A stretch of 13,797 nucleotides of DNA from Actinomycetes bacterium (lineage in GTDB: Bacteria; Actinomycetota; Actinomycetes; Mycobacteriales; Mycobacteriaceae), in the NCBI GenBank assembly GCA_023416315.1, contig JAEZIA010000169.1:1-13797 (forward strand), given 5' to 3'. Below are positions 1 to 6,313 of this stretch, piece by piece. The notes under the pieces are model-generated. The model was given only the letters and a program-made list of their open reading frames with translations, had not been told where the DNA came from and did no database searches. Position 1 is the first letter of the stretch. Every line of letters begins with the position of its first letter. The position numbers and the translations under genes are program-made.

Positions 1-254
1 GAGCCGGCGAGCACCGCGGCCAGTATCGAGCCCGCGGCCTCGGCGGTGCCGGGGCCGGCCACCCACACGACGGTGCGCGGCGGTGCGTCGGACCGCAGAC
101 CGTCGAGGTCACCCTCGTCGAGCGCGGCCGCGGTGGCACGGACCTGCGCACCCGCCATCGACGCCGCCCGGAGCAGCCCGTGGCGGTCGGCGGCCAGCAG
201 GCCGTCGGTGTCGTCGAGGTCGACCTCAGCCGCCGACAGAGGGCTGGTGCTCAC
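1..254 (-). CDS. SIS-domain / TobH-type protein (Rv3256c-like), N-terminal part only
   Basis: The gene starts at a GTG at 254 and runs off the left edge, leaving 84 codons. The visible protein begins MSTSPLSAAEVDLDDTDGLL and continues with a helical stretch and a hydrophobic segment (VVWVAGPGTAEAAGSILAAV) typical of a nucleotide- or sugar-binding Rossmann-like start. Its GTG overlaps the pmmA stop as GTGA (251-254), so it is probably translated with pmmA from one message. In mycobacteria the gene after pmmA encodes a protein of about 350 residues with SIS (phosphosugar isomerase-like) domains, lying next to manA. That position and the N-terminal sequence are the basis for the name. The catalytic or binding region is outside the window, so function is inferred from context: phosphosugar or mannose metabolism. 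Confidence 0.75.
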   Translation of the reverse strand, partial: MSTSPLSAAEVDLDDTDGLLAADRHGLLRAASMAGAQVRATAAALDEGDLDGLRSDAPPRTVVWVAGPGTAEAAGSILAAVLAG

Positions 255-1648
255 GTCGATTCCCTTGCACCTGAGGTGATGTACCCACCGATCTCGTCGA
301 CAAGCTCCTCGACCTCCGCGGCGTCGCGGGCCTCCACGTTGAGCCGCAGCAGCGGTTCGGTGTTCGACATCCGCAGGTTGAACCACCGACCGTCGCCGAG
401 GTCGACGGTCACCCCGTCGAGGTGGTCGATCGCCTGCACGCGGCCGCCGAAGGCCTGCAGCACCGAGTCCACGATCGCGGGCGCGTCGGTGACGGTGTAG
501 TTGATCTCGCCGGAGGCCTCGTAGCGCTGGTAGTCGGCCATCATCTCCGACAGCGGCCGATCCTGTTCGCCGAGTGCGGCCAGCACGTGCAGCGCAGCGA
601 GCATGCCCGAGTCGGCGCCCCAGAAGTCGCGGAAATAGTAGTGCGCGGAGTGCTCCCCGCCGAAGATCGCGCCGGTCTCGGCCATCAGGGCCTTGATATA
701 GGAGTGGCCGACGCGCGAGCGCACCGGGGTGCCGCCGCGTTCGGTGACCAGTTCGGGCACCGCCCGCGAGGTGATCAGGTTGTAGATGATCGTCGCGCCG
801 ATCTCGCGGCCCAGCTCGCGGGCGGCGACCAGCGCGGTGACCGCCGACGGTGAGACGGCTTGGCCGCGTTCGTCGACGACGAAGCAGCGGTCGGCGTCGC
901 CGTCGAACGCGAGCCCGATGTCGGCGCCGACCTCGACGACGTACTTCTGCAGGTCCACCAGATTGGCCGGGTCCAGCGGGTTGGCTTCGTGGTTCGGGAA
1001 ATCGCCGTCGAGCTCGAAGTACAGCGGCTCCACCGTGACCGATTTGATCGGTCCCAGTACCGCGGGGGCAGTGTGTCCGGCCATCCCGTTGCCGGCATCG
1101 ACGGCGACGCGCAGCGGGCGGGCGCCGCCGATGTCGACCAGGGAACGCAGGAAGTCGCCGTAGTCGGCGAGGACGTCGCGTTCGGACACCGATCCGCGCG
1201 GGCCGTCGTAGCCGGGAACGCCGGCGATCACCTCGTCGCTGATCACCGACAACCCGGTGTCCTTACCGACCGGCTTGGCGCCGGCGCGGCACAGCTTGAT
1301 GCCGTTGTAGGCGGCCGGGTTGTGGCTGGCGGTGAACATCGCGCCCGGACAATCGAGCAAACCCGACGCGAAGTACAGCTGGTCGGTCGAGGCGAGACCG
1401 ATGTGGACGACGTCGAGGCCCTGGGCCAACACACCTTCGGCGAACGCCTTCGCCAATGCCGGCGAGCTGGCGCGCATGTCGTGGCCGATGACGACCTGGG
1501 TGGCGGGCTGGTCTGCGCTGTCGCGGACCAGCCGCGCGAACGCCGCGCCGACGTCGGCGACGAAGGGCTCGTCGATCTCGTCGCCGACCAGTCCACGCAC
1601 GTCATATGCCTTGATGACGCGCTGCACGGCCTCGGCGGGACGAGACAT
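251..1648 (-). CDS. pmmA: Phosphomannomutase/phosphoglucomutase PmmA (ManB-type, Rv3257c-like)
   Basis: This 465-residue cytosolic enzyme of the alpha-D-phosphohexomutase family interconverts mannose-6-phosphate and mannose-1-phosphate, feeding GDP-mannose for PIMs, lipomannan, lipoarabinomannan and mannosylated proteins. All four family signatures are present in order: TASHNP at 106-111, whose Ser108 is the phosphorylated catalytic serine; the metal loop DGDADR at 249-254; the sugar-binding GGEHSAH at 330-336; and the phosphate-binding RMSNTEP at 426-432. Length is normal for the family. The ATG at 1648 follows AAGGAG with a 4-nt spacer (1653-1658), so this start uses a Shine-Dalgarno site. 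It lies 91 bp after the DUF3499 stop and overlaps the next gene by 4 bp (GTGA), forming a three-gene minus-strand unit. Called manB in some annotations; here that name is kept for the guanylyltransferase at 6314-7399. Confidence 0.96.
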   Translation of the reverse strand: MSRPAEAVQRVIKAYDVRGLVGDEIDEPFVADVGAAFARLVRDSADQPATQVVIGHDMRASSPALAKAFAEGVLAQGLDVVHIGLASTDQLYFASGLLDCPGAMFTASHNPAAYNGIKLCRAGAKPVGKDTGLSVISDEVIAGVPGYDGPRGSVSERDVLADYGDFLRSLVDIGGARPLRVAVDAGNGMAGHTAPAVLGPIKSVTVEPLYFELDGDFPNHEANPLDPANLVDLQKYVVEVGADIGLAFDGDADRCFVVDERGQAVSPSAVTALVAARELGREIGATIIYNLITSRAVPELVTERGGTPVRSRVGHSYIKALMAETGAIFGGEHSAHYYFRDFWGADSGMLAALHVLAALGEQDRPLSEMMADYQRYEASGEINYTVTDAPAIVDSVLQAFGGRVQAIDHLDGVTVDLGDGRWFNLRMSNTEPLLRLNVEARDAAEVEELVDEIGGYITSGAREST

Positions 1649-1739
1649 GGGACTCCTTGGACGAAGAGACTGTTCGGTGCTCCAGCCTAGCCGTCGCCGG
1701 TTGGCTGCACGCGGCGTCGTCGCGGGGTCCGGGCTCCGG

Positions 1740-2171
1740 TCAGTCCGTGGGGTCGGGCAACACGCGGAGGTGACCGCGGCGTCGGCCGTTGGTCTCGGGC
1801 CGCCGCGCCGGGGGCGCCATCAGCGCGCCGCCCTGCGCTCCGGTGACCGGGTCGGTGAAGCCTGTGGTGAAGCCGGCTGTCACACCGCCGGATGGGACGG
1901 GGCCTTCGCGACCTTCTCGAACTGCGTCAGCCAACGCCACCAAGTCATCATCATCGGGGTGTGAGGGCAACGGACCGGCGTGGCGAACGAGCTCCCACCC
2001 GCGCGGGGCGGTGATGCGACCGGCGTGCATGACACACAGATCCCACGAGTGCGGCTCGGACACGGTGGCCAGCGGGCCGACGACAGCCGTCGAATCTGCA
2101 TAGACGAAGGTGAGCGTCGCGACCGCATAGTGCGGGCACCCAGGCCGGCAGCAGCGACGGGGAACATTCAC
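1740..2171 (-). CDS. DUF3499 family protein (Rv3258c-like), putative metal-binding
   Basis: This is a 143-residue actinobacterial protein of unknown function. The N-terminal half is the conserved DUF3499 core: it opens MNVPRRCCRPGCPHY and contains SWDLCVMHAGR. Cys7, Cys8 and Cys12 together with Cys46 and His49 look like a small zinc-binding site; that is my reading, not an established fact. The C-terminal half (about 86-143) is Gly/Pro/Arg-rich and probably disordered. The start is fixed by the sequence: an in-frame TAA lies four codons before the GTG at 2171. That TAA is part of a TAACCT -10 element six bases before the GTG, and no Shine-Dalgarno sequence is present, so the message is probably leaderless. 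It is the first gene of the minus-strand unit with pmmA and the SIS gene, and is divergent from the zincin-like gene. No membrane segment or signal peptide is visible. Confidence 0.9.
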   Translation of the reverse strand: MNVPRRCCRPGCPHYAVATLTFVYADSTAVVGPLATVSEPHSWDLCVMHAGRITAPRGWELVRHAGPLPSHPDDDDLVALADAVREGREGPVPSGGVTAGFTTGFTDPVTGAQGGALMAPPARRPETNGRRRGHLRVLPDPTD

Positions 2172-2177
2172 AGCAGG

Positions 2178-2183
2178 AGGTTA
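2178..2183 (-). promoter_or_regulatory. -10 element of a probable leaderless promoter for DUF3499
   Basis: On the minus strand the hexamer TAACCT (fits TANNNT) is followed by six bases, CCTGCT, and then the GTG at 2171. This is the spacing at which transcription would begin on the start codon. There is no purine-rich ribosome site before the GTG. No convincing -35 box is visible, which is common in mycobacterial promoters. Confidence 0.6.
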
Positions 2184-2247
2184 TCGTGCAGGAACGTCCC
2201 CGTGCCGCCGGACACGCGCGGTTGTGAGGCGGCCGAAGCCCAACCGT

Positions 2248-2253
2248 TACGAT
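2248..2253 (+). promoter_or_regulatory. -10 element of a probable leaderless promoter for the zincin-like gene
   Basis: TACGAT fits the mycobacterial TANNNT -10 consensus and lies seven bases before the GTG at 2261, placing the transcription start on or next to that codon. The hexamer is 64 bp from the oppositely directed -10 of DUF3499, so the 89-bp spacer is a compact divergent promoter pair. Confidence 0.55.
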
Positions 2254-2260
2254 CTTGTCC

Positions 2261-2725
2261 GTGACCAGGCGCCAGCATCGGGGGTCGCGGCGGGGCCGGG
2301 AGATGCGCGGACCGCTGCTCCCACCGACCGTTCCGGGATGGCGCAGCCGCGCCGAACGTTTCGACATGGCGGTGCTGGAGGCTTACGAGCCGATCGAGCG
2401 GCGCTGGCACGACCGGGTGGCCGCGCTCGACGTCGCGGTCGACGAGATTCCGCGGCTGGCCCCGAAAGATCCGGAGAGTGTGCAGTGGCCGCCGGAGGTG
2501 GTCGCGGACGGCCCGATCGCCCTGGCCCGGCTGATCCCGGCGGGGGTGGACGTCCGCGGGAACTCCACAAGAGCGCGAATTGTGTTGTTCCGCAAGCCGA
2601 TCGAGCGCCGGGCGAAAGACACCGACGAGCTGACCGACCTTCTGCATGAATTGCTGGTGGCTCAGGTAGCCACGTATCTGGGCGTGGAACCGTCTGTCAT
2701 CGACCCGACTCTGGACGACGACTAG
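2261..2725 (+). CDS. Small zincin-like metallopeptidase-family protein (Rv3259-like) with incomplete HEXXH
   Basis: About 154 residues. The conserved part starts at MRGPLLPPTVPGWRSRAERF and includes WPPEVVADGPIALARLIPAG, then RIVLFRKPIERRAKD and LLHELLVAQVATYLGV. It resembles the minimal zincin family (PF06262-like), which has a short helix carrying HEXXH. Here the corresponding motif reads HELLV (His129 from the GTG start), so the second zinc-binding histidine is replaced by valine. Peptidase activity is therefore doubtful, and the protein may have another role. Start choice: GTG at 2261 lies seven bases after TACGAT and suits leaderless translation; the ATG at 2303 (140 residues) matches the roughly 139-residue length I recall for the M. 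tuberculosis homologue; a TTG at 2255 is also in frame. The gene ends 9 bp from the convergent whiB2 stop. No signal peptide or membrane helix is visible. Confidence 0.85.
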   Translation: MTRRQHRGSRRGREMRGPLLPPTVPGWRSRAERFDMAVLEAYEPIERRWHDRVAALDVAVDEIPRLAPKDPESVQWPPEVVADGPIALARLIPAGVDVRGNSTRARIVLFRKPIERRAKDTDELTDLLHELLVAQVATYLGVEPSVIDPTLDDD

Positions 2726-2734
2726 CGCGGCTCG

Positions 2735-3136
2735 TTAGATGATGCCGCGCTTGAGGCGACGGCGCTCCCGCTCCGAGAGACCGCCCCAGATACCGAAGCG
2801 CTCGTCGTTGGCGAGGGCGTACTCCAGGCACGCGTCCTTGACCTCGCAGCCCTGACAGATCCGCTTGGCCTCGCGGGTGGAGCCGCCCTTCTCGGGGAAG
2901 AACGCTTCCGGATCGGTCTGGGCGCACAGGGCGCGTTCCTGCCACTGGTCTTCGTCCAGCGGGTCGAAGTCGTCGCTGAAGTGATCGACGTGTTCGGGCA
3001 CCAGACTGAGTTGGGGACGTCCGTTCGCCCCCGACTGCACCGGACCGGTCTGGATGTGCGGCGCACTCCCTACCGAGCCGAGGAGCCTGTTCTCGAACGC
3101 TGCCGAATCGTCGAAATCCGCCTGTTCAAATGCCAT
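2735..3136 (-). CDS. whiB2: WhiB2/WhmD-type Fe-S transcriptional regulator
   Basis: A 133-residue WhiB-family protein. The four cluster cysteines are Cys71, Cys94, Cys97 and Cys103 (C-X22-C-X2-C-X5-C), expected to bind a [4Fe-4S] cluster. They are followed by the GIWGG turn at 115-119 and a basic C-terminus (SERERRRLKRGII) of the kind that contacts sigma factor and DNA. The region from DQWQERALCAQTDPEAFFPE to the end matches WhiB2; its M. smegmatis orthologue WhmD is essential and needed for septum formation. The first 65 residues form an acidic, low-complexity extension absent from the 89-residue M. tuberculosis protein as I recall it. The ATG at 3136 was chosen because GGAGGAGG lies just upstream; an in-frame ORF extends further to 3238 but has no better start. 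The gene is convergent with the zincin-like gene and divergent from fbiA. Confidence 0.93.
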   Translation of the reverse strand: MAFEQADFDDSAAFENRLLGSVGSAPHIQTGPVQSGANGRPQLSLVPEHVDHFSDDFDPLDEDQWQERALCAQTDPEAFFPEKGGSTREAKRICQGCEVKDACLEYALANDERFGIWGGLSERERRRLKRGII

Positions 3137-3276
3137 TTCCCCTCCTCCACGGGTCTCGTAGTTCCGTATCTGCCAGCCTCGCGAAATCCGCGAGACCATC
3201 CCCATTCGAACAAGTGATCGAATCTCGGTCTGCGACACCGGAACCGGCCGGAGAACCGCGAAATGACACTGGTGTG

Positions 3277-3305
3277 ATTACACACGCGTTAGCTGCCCCG
3301 GTCAA
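3277..3305 (-). promoter_or_regulatory. Candidate whiB2 promoter with overlapping inverted repeat
   Basis: On the minus strand TTGACC (3305-3300) is followed after 17 bp by TGTAAT (3282-3277), a plausible sigma-70-type -35/-10 pair. It predicts a start near 3270 and a 5' leader of about 135 nt before the whiB2 ATG. A 5-bp inverted repeat, GTGTG-ATTA-CACAC (3272-3285), is centred on the -10 region and could be an operator. Both are read from sequence only; a TSS map is needed to confirm them. Confidence 0.45.
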
Positions 3306-3413
3306 GCGCTGGAACAGGAATTCATACCATTCCGTGACTTGTTTTCGGCGCGTCGCGCTGTGGCGTGTCTATCACCCTCCCCACCGGCCGCCCCTCGACG
3401 GGGTTGGACCGCC

Positions 3414-3419
3414 TAGTCT
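3414..3419 (+). promoter_or_regulatory. -10 element of a probable near-leaderless promoter for fbiA
   Basis: TAGTCT (TANNNT) stands eight bases before the fbiA GTG at 3428, and the bases between (CGTTCGTT) contain no Shine-Dalgarno sequence. Transcription would begin at or one or two bases before the start codon. The spacing is slightly longer than at the other leaderless-type starts here, so confidence is lower. Confidence 0.45.
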
Positions 3420-3427
3420 CGTTCGTT

Positions 3428-4426
3428 GTGAAGGTCACGGTTCTGGTCGGCGGTGTCGGCGGTGCACGGTTCCTGCTCGGTGTCCAACATCTATTGGGCT
3501 TGGGGCAGTACAGCACTCAAGATACCAATGATCATGAAGTGACCGCTGTGGTCAATGTTGGTGATGATGCGTGGATGTTCGGGGTCCGTATCTGCCCTGA
3601 CCTGGACACCTGCATGTACACCCTCGGTGGTGGCATCGACCCCGAGCGTGGTTGGGGTCACAAGAACGAAACCTGGAACGCCAAAGAGGAACTCGCGGCC
3701 TACGGGGTACAGCCGGACTGGTTCGGGCTCGGTGACCGCGACCTCGCCACCCATCTGGTGCGCACCCAGATGTTGCGTGCGGGCTACCCGCTCTCGGACA
3801 TCACCGAAGCGCTGTGCCGGCGCTGGTCCCCCGGCGCGCGGCTGCTGCCCGCCAGTGACGACCGCTGCGAAACCCACGTGGTGATCACCGATCCCGGCCC
3901 CGGCGAGTCGGCCGGGGAGAAACGCGCCGTCCACTTCCAGGAATGGTGGGTGCGTTACCGCGCCCAGGTGCCGACGGACAGCTTCGCGTTCATCGGCGCC
4001 GACAAGGCCACTGCCGCACCCGGTGTCACCGACGCGATCGAGAACGCCGACATCGTGTTGATCGCGCCGTCGAACCCGGTGGTCAGTGTCGGGGCGATCC
4101 TCAACATCGGCGGCATCCGCGCCGCGCTGCGCTCGACGAAAGCGCCGGTGATCGGCTACTCCCCGATCATCGCCGGAAAGCCGTTGCGCGGGATGGCCGA
4201 CGAATGTCTGTCGGTGATCGGCGTCGAGACCTCGTCGCAAGCCGTCGCCCATCACTACGGCGCGCGATCGGCCACCGGCATTCTCGATTATTGGCTGATC
4301 TCCGAGGGCGATCACGCCGAGGTGCCCGGAATCACGGTGGAGGCGATCCCGCTGTTGATGTCCGATCCGACGGCCACTGCCGAAATGGTGCGCGCCGGGC
4401 TGGAATTGGCGGGTGTCGCGCCGTGA
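3428..4426 (+). CDS. fbiA: FbiA, phospholactate/enolpyruvyl transferase of F420 synthesis (CofD family)
   Basis: A 332-residue cytosolic enzyme. CofD/FbiA transfers a three-carbon phosphate moiety from a guanosine diphosphate donor to the deazaflavin Fo; in mycobacteria the donor is enolpyruvyl-diphospho-guanosine made by FbiD, and the product is dehydro-F420-0. Visible family motifs are the N-terminal glycine loop GGVGGARFL at 8-16, NVGDD at 43-47, LGDRD at 101-105, and IAPSNPVVS at 212-220. The GTG at 3428 (VKVTVLVGGVGG) gives the family's usual N-terminus; an in-frame ATG at 3365 would add 21 residues unlike the family and would lie upstream of the -10. The stop overlaps the fbiB start as GTGA (4423-4426), so the two are translationally coupled. 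Confidence 0.96.
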   Translation: MKVTVLVGGVGGARFLLGVQHLLGLGQYSTQDTNDHEVTAVVNVGDDAWMFGVRICPDLDTCMYTLGGGIDPERGWGHKNETWNAKEELAAYGVQPDWFGLGDRDLATHLVRTQMLRAGYPLSDITEALCRRWSPGARLLPASDDRCETHVVITDPGPGESAGEKRAVHFQEWWVRYRAQVPTDSFAFIGADKATAAPGVTDAIENADIVLIAPSNPVVSVGAILNIGGIRAALRSTKAPVIGYSPIIAGKPLRGMADECLSVIGVETSSQAVAHHYGARSATGILDYWLISEGDHAEVPGITVEAIPLLMSDPTATAEMVRAGLELAGVAP

Positions 4427-5766
4427 CGATTGAGCACGGCAGCGCAGCACCCGTCGAGATACTCCCTGTCGCCGGACTCCCGGAGTTCCGCCCCGGTGAC
4501 GACCTGGCGGCCGCGCTCGCCGCCACCGCGCCGTGGCTTCGTGACGGCGACATCGTCGTCGTCACCAGCAAGGTGATCTCCAAGTGCGAGGGCCGTATTG
4601 TGGCGGCGCCGTCGGATCCCGACGAACGGGACGCCCTGCGCCGCACGCTCATCGACGCCGAGGCGGTGCGAGTGCTGGCCCGCAAGGGCCGCACATTGAT
4701 CACCGAGAACCGCAACGGCATCGTGCAGGCTGCCGCCGGTGTCGACGGCTCCAACGTCGGGGCGACCGAATTGGCGCTGCTGCCGGTCGATCCCGACGGC
4801 AGTGCGGCAGCGCTGCGGGATTCGTTGCGTGAGCTGCTCGGCGTGACCGTCGCCGTGCTCGTCACCGACACCATGGGCCGGGCCTGGCGCAACGGTCAGA
4901 CCGACGCCGCGATCGGGTCGGCCGGGCTCCCGGTTCTCTACGGCTACGCCGGTGCCGTCGACCGGCACGGCAACGAGCTGGTGGTCACCGAGGTTGCGGT
5001 GGCCGACGAGATCGCCGCCGCCGCCGACCTTGTCAAAGGAAAGCTGACGGCGGTACCCGTCGCGGTGGTTCGCGGCCTCGACCTCGCCGACGACGGGTCG
5101 ACCGCCGCGCGACTGCTGCGCGGCGGCGAGGACGACCTGTTCTGGCTTGGCACCGCCGAGTCGCTCGAACTCGGCCGCAGGCAAGCCCAATTGCTGCGCC
5201 GGTCGGTGCGCCGGTTCACCGCCGAGCCGGTGGCGGCCGGGCTCATCGAGGCCGCCGTCGCCGAGGCACTCACCGCGCCCGCCCCGCACCACACCCGTCC
5301 GGTGCGGTTCGTCTGGCTGGCCGACCGCGACCGCCGGCTCGCGCTGCTGGACCGGATGAAGGAGGCCTGGCGCGCGGATCTCACCGCTGACGGCAAGCCG
5401 GCCGAGGCGGTCGAGCGACGGGTGGCGCGCGGGCAGATCCTCTACGACGCACCGGAGGTCGTGATCCCGTTCCTGGTACCGGAAGGTGCCCACAGCTATC
5501 CCGATCCGGCCCGCACCGAAGCCGAACACACGATGTTCACCGTCGCGGTGGGTGCTGCGGTGCAGGCCCTCCTGGTGGCACTGGCGGTCCGCGGGGTGGG
5601 CAGCTGCTGGATCGGCTCGACGATCTTCGCCGCCGAGTTGGTCCGCGAAACCCTTGACCTGCCGCCGGATTGGGAGCCGCTCGGCGCGGTCGCAATCGGC
5701 TATCCGGTCGAACCGCCCGAGCCACGCGATCCGGCGCCCGTCGGTGATCTGCTGGTTCGGTTATGA
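4423..5766 (+). CDS. fbiB: FbiB, F420:gamma-glutamyl ligase with C-terminal FMN-dependent reductase domain
   Basis: A 447-residue two-domain cytosolic enzyme, the normal length for mycobacterial FbiB. Residues 1-245 form the CofE-like ligase that adds glutamates to F420-0, with VVVTSKVISKCEGR at 45-58 and the conserved DTMGRAWRNGQTDAAIG at 149-165. Residues about 250-447 have a nitroreductase fold: RRSVRRF at 259-265 is the FMN-phosphate motif, followed by HHTRP at 289-293 and GVGSCWIGS at 391-399. This domain reduces dehydro-F420-0 with FMN and stimulates polyglutamylation. The GTG at 4423 overlaps the fbiA stop (GTGA), and the TGA at 5764 overlaps the ATG of the NUDIX gene (ATGA), so three genes form one tightly coupled operon. 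A longer upstream frame in phase (from 3943) lies inside fbiA and is not coding. Confidence 0.96.
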   Translation: MTIEHGSAAPVEILPVAGLPEFRPGDDLAAALAATAPWLRDGDIVVVTSKVISKCEGRIVAAPSDPDERDALRRTLIDAEAVRVLARKGRTLITENRNGIVQAAAGVDGSNVGATELALLPVDPDGSAAALRDSLRELLGVTVAVLVTDTMGRAWRNGQTDAAIGSAGLPVLYGYAGAVDRHGNELVVTEVAVADEIAAAADLVKGKLTAVPVAVVRGLDLADDGSTAARLLRGGEDDLFWLGTAESLELGRRQAQLLRRSVRRFTAEPVAAGLIEAAVAEALTAPAPHHTRPVRFVWLADRDRRLALLDRMKEAWRADLTADGKPAEAVERRVARGQILYDAPEVVIPFLVPEGAHSYPDPARTEAEHTMFTVAVGAAVQALLVALAVRGVGSCWIGSTIFAAELVRETLDLPPDWEPLGAVAIGYPVEPPEPRDPAPVGDLLVRL

Positions 5767-6302
5767 GCGTTCGCGATTCGGCGATCGAGCTGCTGACCGA
5801 CTGGAATGCACCCGACGCCTGCCAGGATGCGTTGCGCCAGGCCGTGCTGGCGTTCCTGCTGGCCCGTACCGACGCGTGCGAACGGGCTTGCGAGCCAGGC
5901 CATATCACCGCATCGGCGTTGGTGGTCGACGACTCCGGTGAGCACGTGCTGCTGACCCTGCATCCGCGGCTGGGTCGCTGGGTGCAACTCGGCGGGCACT
6001 GCGAGGATTCCGACACCGATATCGTCGGCGCCGCGATGCGCGAGGCCACCGAGGAATCCGGGATCGAGAACCTGCACATCGATGCGGCGTTGGGGGCCAT
6101 TCACGTTCACGCGCTGACATGCTCTCTCGGCGTGCCCACCCGCCATCTGGATCTGCAGTTCATCGCCCGCGCTCCGGCGGACGCCGCGATCGCGATCAGT
6201 GACGAATCCCTGGACCTACGATGGTGGCCGTTCGATGCGCTGCCCGACGGCGTCGATCCCGCGGTACGACACCTGGCGGCGGTGGCACGCGCCCGCGTCT
6301 AG
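5763..6302 (+). CDS. NUDIX hydrolase coupled to fbiAB
   Basis: A 179-residue soluble protein. Residues 1-45 are a helical N-terminal extension. The Nudix fold begins near residue 48 (HITASALVVDD) and holds the subfamily pattern GRWVQLGGHCED at 71-82 followed by REATEESG at 93-100. Glu94, Glu97 and Glu98 are the expected metal ligands. The box is of the GGHxE type rather than the strict GX5E spacing, as in many actinobacterial NUDIX proteins of this length. Such enzymes hydrolyse nucleoside diphosphates linked to another group; the substrate cannot be told from sequence. The ATG shares ATGA with the fbiB stop, so it is probably co-translated with F420 biosynthesis genes. It converges with manB, with 11 bp between stop codons. 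M. tuberculosis, as I recall its annotation, has a DNA methylase gene (Rv3263) at this position instead. Confidence 0.9.
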   Translation: MSVRDSAIELLTDWNAPDACQDALRQAVLAFLLARTDACERACEPGHITASALVVDDSGEHVLLTLHPRLGRWVQLGGHCEDSDTDIVGAAMREATEESGIENLHIDAALGAIHVHALTCSLGVPTRHLDLQFIARAPADAAIAISDESLDLRWWPFDALPDGVDPAVRHLAAVARARV

Positions 6303-6313
6303 TTCGGCCGGGC

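Larger units (their letters stand above)
3137..3427. other. Divergent whiB2-fbiA intergenic region
   Basis: This 291-bp spacer is more AT-rich than the flanking genes and holds promoters for both directions. The half next to whiB2 contains the long leader and the candidate promoter and palindrome near 3270-3305; the fbiA end contains TAGTCT close to the start codon. Short frames inside it show no family similarity that I recognise. No RNA gene or riboswitch was recognised. Confidence 0.6.

Noticed and set aside
860..1690. A 276-codon open frame on the plus strand opposite pmmA
   Set aside because: It is the antisense shadow of pmmA, with repetitive Val/Gly/Asp composition and no motif.
3278..3292. 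BldD-like operator in TTACACACGCGTTAG upstream of whiB2
   Set aside because: It needs an extra base or several mismatches to fit the BldD consensus I know, so it is not supported.
3365..3427. fbiA start at ATG 3365
   Set aside because: It adds 21 residues not seen in the family and would lie upstream of the likely -10 at 3414.
4312..5529. A 405-codon open frame on the minus strand opposite fbiB
   Set aside because: Composition is Arg/Gly/Ala-rich as expected from the antisense of GC-rich codons, it has no family similarity, and fbiB is certain.
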